Shown here: piece by piece, positions 62,001-64,000 of the stretch
Layout: the number at the start of each line of letters is the position of its first letter
Position numbering within the stretch: position 1 is the first letter of the stretch
From: CAVUPF01 sp963743285
GTDB lineage: Bacteria; Actinomycetota; Thermoleophilia; Solirubrobacterales; 70-9
Length of the DNA: 64,000 nucleotides
Direction: 5' to 3'
Assembly: GCA_963743285.1 (NCBI GenBank)
Contig: CAVUPF010000002.1
Span: 186,001-250,000 of the forward strand
The notes under the pieces: generated by a model
Told to the model about the DNA's origin: nothing
Databases searched by the model: none
Seen by the model: the letters and a program-made list of their open reading frames with translations, nothing else
Position numbers and translations under genes: made by a program

Positions 62001-62393
62001 GGCGGTCACAAATACGTCGACGCGGTCGGGGCGACGATGATCTTCGGCGTCGTGTTCGGGCTCTCGATCGACTATGCGGTCTTCCTGTTGACCCGGATGA
62101 AGGAGCGCTTTGACCGCGACGGCGATCACGCCGCCGCGGTCGATTTCGGTCTCGAGAAAACCGCCCGCGTGATCACCGGCGCCGCCGCGATCATGATGGC
62201 TGTCTTCATCGCCTTCGCGGCCGCTCCCATCGCGACGGTCAGCCAGCTCGGAATCGGCCTGACCGTTGCGGTGCTGCTCGACGCCACCGTGGTGCGCATC
62301 GTCTTGTTGCCGGCCCTGATGCTCTTGGTCGGCGAGCGGGTCTGGTGGTTGCCGCGATCCTTGGACCGCGTCCTGCCGCACCTCAACGTCTGA
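59076..62393 (+). CDS. MMPL family RND transporter
   Basis: 1105 residues. First membrane helix about 32-52, an extracellular porter domain, six helices with the SSD/MMPL core (TTMMGLALGVDYSLLMVSRFREEL, about residues 245-275), a long middle region (about 480-880) of L-x-x-G heptads like the YhgE/Pip repeat (LSEGSDRAASGA, ALKEGLSDV, LAKGAQRLATASSSLNSGL), and a second six-helix core (MIFGVVFGLSIDYAVFLLTRMKERF). MMPL proteins export lipids and glycolipids. GTG 59076 or ATG 59082 start. Followed by an MCE gene, also linked to lipid transport. Confidence 0.92.
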   Translation: MPMRRRSRGRGGASRTDDGARRHPLLLRHPRRVLAVAFVVLLVLGILGLGVNSKLQPTSLTIAGTPSAKANEMLTKSFGNSAPFAILLRGPAAALNEQGPALIRVLRQDPKVTTLSPWSRGSVARLRPSPDKALILVDFHVGIDQAVNETVPKLNRILEEDIHSPVRATQSGFASISRALQVESISASERGELIAIPILLIVLLIVFRSPIAAAIPLGFGAITVFASRGILYLLTSYLSIDAFALTVTTMMGLALGVDYSLLMVSRFREELAAGAAPIDAAWATRRTAGRTCVFAGSTLMISMVTALFIVPGALLAALAGTVAMVAALSVLVATVVGPALLTLIGTNLDRWRIGPEPTGESRLMVFVRAAMRRPAPVAALIAVVVLVFAAPAIALKTGPPSPEQLSKGDPARKDAELINHVIGPGWDAPFQIIATTTHGPITEPARLATLGRWQRRFADLPSVQAVIGPGQIEHKVSPLRETGNGLLAGGNSGPGGELGKLGRKLNLAAGGVSELREGISQASSGAGLLSEGSDRAASGAVTISNGLAKASAGSQRAVTALGEFAKGTKKLSEAQQEAAIGAEALKEGLSDVASNLRRNALVRARRTERSLKADSKNKLPELIAPAKVADEQLSTALQQLDQMTVGKSDAHYGAALEAVRKASAAVSGTDPVSGQPYAPGYAGLPTELTALQKRLVLDSEETYTVAQWVETEAKHLGELYKHAAELHRGLVKIEHGGIKLAKGAQRLATASSSLNSGLTRLATGSTALVGGISRIGGGATALKENLASGYHEAAPLQSGLNRATAQVITSHQKYQHKTGKLRHGSPGLFNSGYFVLSALDGAPKQEREAAAGTIDLRNGGQATTMLVISRYSFNTPGSISLNHRLDKMTTAMGRDTDATAGVAGGAAELNDYSRVSRASIPYVVAAITFATFIVLVIVLRAIPLAAIAVGLNLATVGVAFGILTLLFNVPAGYPLGGHKYVDAVGATMIFGVVFGLSIDYAVFLLTRMKERFDRDGDHAAAVDFGLEKTARVITGAAAIMMAVFIAFAAAPIATVSQLGIGLTVAVLLDATVVRIVLLPALMLLVGERVWWLPRSLDRVLPHLNV

Positions 62394-62759
62394 GCTTCGC
62401 GCTCTATCTACATCGTGAGTTCGCAGCCAGTTGCCGGCCGTCCGGACAGGTGAATGACTGCCGCTTTCGCGGCTACTTCCTGGCATTCGACGCCGCCGAG
62501 ATGGCCGGGTCACGCGGCCGCGGTCACCAATAGGCCCAACCAAGGCCAGACCTCTGTGCGCGGCTCTACTCATCTGCCCGCAGCGCAGGCCAAGCGCCCC
62601 CGATGTCACAACTGCTTCCCACGGCTGAAATAGCGCCCCGCCAGCGCGTTGAATTCCAGTTAAGTCCCCGCGTGGCGCCCGCTTGCCCGGGGACGGCTCG
62701 GATACGATTCCGACGCCGTTCTTCCGGGTCGGAGGCCGGGGAACCGCAAGCGACGATCC
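62394..62759. other. Intergenic region between MMPL and MCE genes
   Basis: No convincing gene in 366 bases. A GTCCCC/GGGGAC inverted repeat (about 62665-62692) and a TACGAT -10-like box (about 62703) lie upstream of the MCE start at 62760, leaving a leader of some 45 bases. Confidence 0.4.
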
Positions 62760-64000
62760 GTGGCTGCTAATCCCTTAGGCGAGGAGAAAAGCCCGGCGCC
62801 CAGCCGGGGGTTCACTCCCGCTCGTATCGCCGCCATCGCAGCTCTTGCAGTAGTGGTGATCGCGCTCGGCGTCGTGCTATTTGGCGGTGGCGGCGGTTAC
62901 CAGTACGACCTGATCTTCCAAAACGCGGGGCAGCTCGTCCCCGAAAACCAGGTTCTGATCGGTGGTTCGACGGTCGGCACTGTCGAAAACATCGAACTGA
63001 CCGAAAACAATCTCGCAAGCGTCCGCGTCTCGGTCAGCCAGCAGCTGCACGAGGGGACCACCGCGGTGATCCGCGCCACCTCGCTATCGGGCGTCGCCAA
63101 CCACTACGTCTCGATCAGCCCCGGACCAAACAGCAATCCCGCGCTGAAAGAAGGCGCCACGCTCGGCCTTGGCTCGACCACCACGCCGGTAGACATCGAC
63201 CAGTTCTTCAACACTTTCCCGCCCTCGGTGCGCCGCGCCCTCGGCGAGTTCATCCAAGGCAACGCCGATATTTATGCCGGGGTCGGCCGCAAGGCAAACC
63301 AGGCCTACAAGTACTTCGGCCCGGCGCTCAACCGCACCGACGCCTTCGTGCACGCGCTGAACGCCGACCAGAGTCTCTTCACCCGCTTCATCGTCAGCTC
63401 CAGCAAGCTCGCCACCGTGGTCTCGGAGCGCGGCAGCCAGCTCTCCAGTGCGGTCTCTCACGCGAGCACCGCCTTCGGCGCGATCGCCAGCCAAAACGTC
63501 GCCCTCGATCAGGCCCTGCAGAGCTTCCCGCCGGTGCTGCGCCAGAGCAATACGACCTTCGTCAACCTTCGCGCCGCCCTCGGTGACCTCGAACCGCTCC
63601 TCAACACCGCCAAGCCCGCGACCAAGAACCTGGCGTCCTTCCTAGCCGAACTCCGTCCGGTCGTCTACGCGGCGCTCCCCGTGTTCAAGAACCTGCGCCT
63701 CACGGTGCGACGGAAGGGCAACGCCAATGACGCTGCGGAACTGCTCGCCACGCTGCCCGACGTCCAGCAGCGCGCCGCCAGCGCCTTCCCTCACGCTGAA
63801 GCTGCGATCACCGCATTCCAGCCCACCCTCAACTTCGCCCGCGCCTACACGCCGGACATCTTCAACGGGTTCGGCAAGCTCGGGGTGGCCTCGGGTTACT
63901 ACGACGGCAACGGCAACTACGTCCGGGTCTCACCGTCTGCCCAGAACCTCTTCAAATACAACGGCGCCAGCCACGAACTGGAACCGATCACACCGGCGCA
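62760..64000 (+). CDS. MCE family protein (MlaD domain), partial
   Basis: Cut by the right edge; 413 codons visible from GTG 62760. Cytoplasmic tail, one membrane helix (about 21-43), then an MlaD domain (YQYDLIFQNAGQLVPENQVLIGGSTVGTVENIELTE ... ATSLSGVANHYVSISPGPN) and a long helical region (VDIDQFFNTFPPSVRRALGEFIQG onward), the usual layout of actinobacterial Mce proteins, which form hexameric tunnels for lipid or sterol uptake. YrbE permeases are not in view and may lie to the right. Glu codons are mostly GAA. Confidence 0.9.
   Translation, partial: MAANPLGEEKSPAPSRGFTPARIAAIAALAVVVIALGVVLFGGGGGYQYDLIFQNAGQLVPENQVLIGGSTVGTVENIELTENNLASVRVSVSQQLHEGTTAVIRATSLSGVANHYVSISPGPNSNPALKEGATLGLGSTTTPVDIDQFFNTFPPSVRRALGEFIQGNADIYAGVGRKANQAYKYFGPALNRTDAFVHALNADQSLFTRFIVSSSKLATVVSERGSQLSSAVSHASTAFGAIASQNVALDQALQSFPPVLRQSNTTFVNLRAALGDLEPLLNTAKPATKNLASFLAELRPVVYAALPVFKNLRLTVRRKGNANDAAELLATLPDVQQRAASAFPHAEAAITAFQPTLNFARAYTPDIFNGFGKLGVASGYYDGNGNYVRVSPSAQNLFKYNGASHELEPITPA

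Noticed and set aside
62345..62533. 62-codon plus-strand frame after the MMPL gene
   Set aside because: Starts inside MMPL, no ribosome site, no family features.

Overview
The window is GC-rich chromosomal DNA from an actinobacterium. The gene order dnaA-dnaN-recF-DUF721-gyrB-gyrA, a PASTA kinase/FHA/PP2C/PBP division cluster and an MCE/MMPL pair all fit the Actinomycetota. A GyrB with a long insert between TOPRIM and C-terminus, a Bacillus-like split cytochrome bc complex and many TTG/GTG starts point to a deep branch such as Thermoleophilia (Solirubrobacterales-like). That placement is inference; there is no rRNA here to test it.

Layout. 1-5.9 kb (minus): surface polysaccharide genes (flippase, O-antigen ligase/polymerase-like protein, Ig-like and LytR_C envelope proteins, a PglF/CapD-type nucleotide-sugar dehydratase). 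5.9-10 kb (plus): DedA protein, UppP, PurM and a membrane Ser/Thr kinase. 10-18.2 kb (minus): the cell-wall signalling cluster, transcribed kinase > fhaA > fhaB > PP2C > ftsW remnant > pbpA > PASTA kinase > ddl. The ftsW slot holds a 133-codon internally deleted gene, and fhaA has no canonical start codon where its conserved N-terminus begins. 18.4-20.8 kb (plus): CARDB-like exported protein, pheA, HNH nuclease. 20.9-29.9 kb (minus): gyrA, gyrB, DUF721/DciA, recF, dnaN, dnaA. 30.0-35.0 kb (plus): rpmH, rnpA, yidD, yidC, jag, rsmG, parA, parB, tRNA-Ile and a bifunctional-nuclease-domain protein. The chromosome origin therefore lies near 28.5-30 kb, and a parS-like site sits at 30.5 kb.

35-45 kb: a second D-Ala-D-Ala ligase with an aminotransferase, a phosphodiesterase with a GT87-like mannosyltransferase, a YmdB phosphodiesterase and an ABC exporter. 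43.8-54 kb (plus): a tetrapyrrole and respiration block, hemB, a fused AhbA-AhbB-like siroheme decarboxylase, hemL, a small prenyl-synthase-like protein, Rieske/cytochrome b/subunit IV-cytochrome c, menG, polyprenyl synthase, then tatA-tatC. The Rieske protein carries a twin-arginine motif, and menaquinone synthesis feeds the bc complex, so the block works as one respiratory module. 54-59 kb is accessory: a large unknown secreted protein, a frameshifted relative just upstream, a SRPBCC/AraC divergent pair, tRNA-Lys, another secreted unknown and a decayed secreted-protein gene. 59-64 kb: an MMPL transporter and a truncated MCE (MlaD-domain) gene that runs off the right edge.

Across the window, glutamate codon choice changes with protein location: cytoplasmic segments use almost only GAG, while extracytoplasmic segments of the same genes favour GAA.
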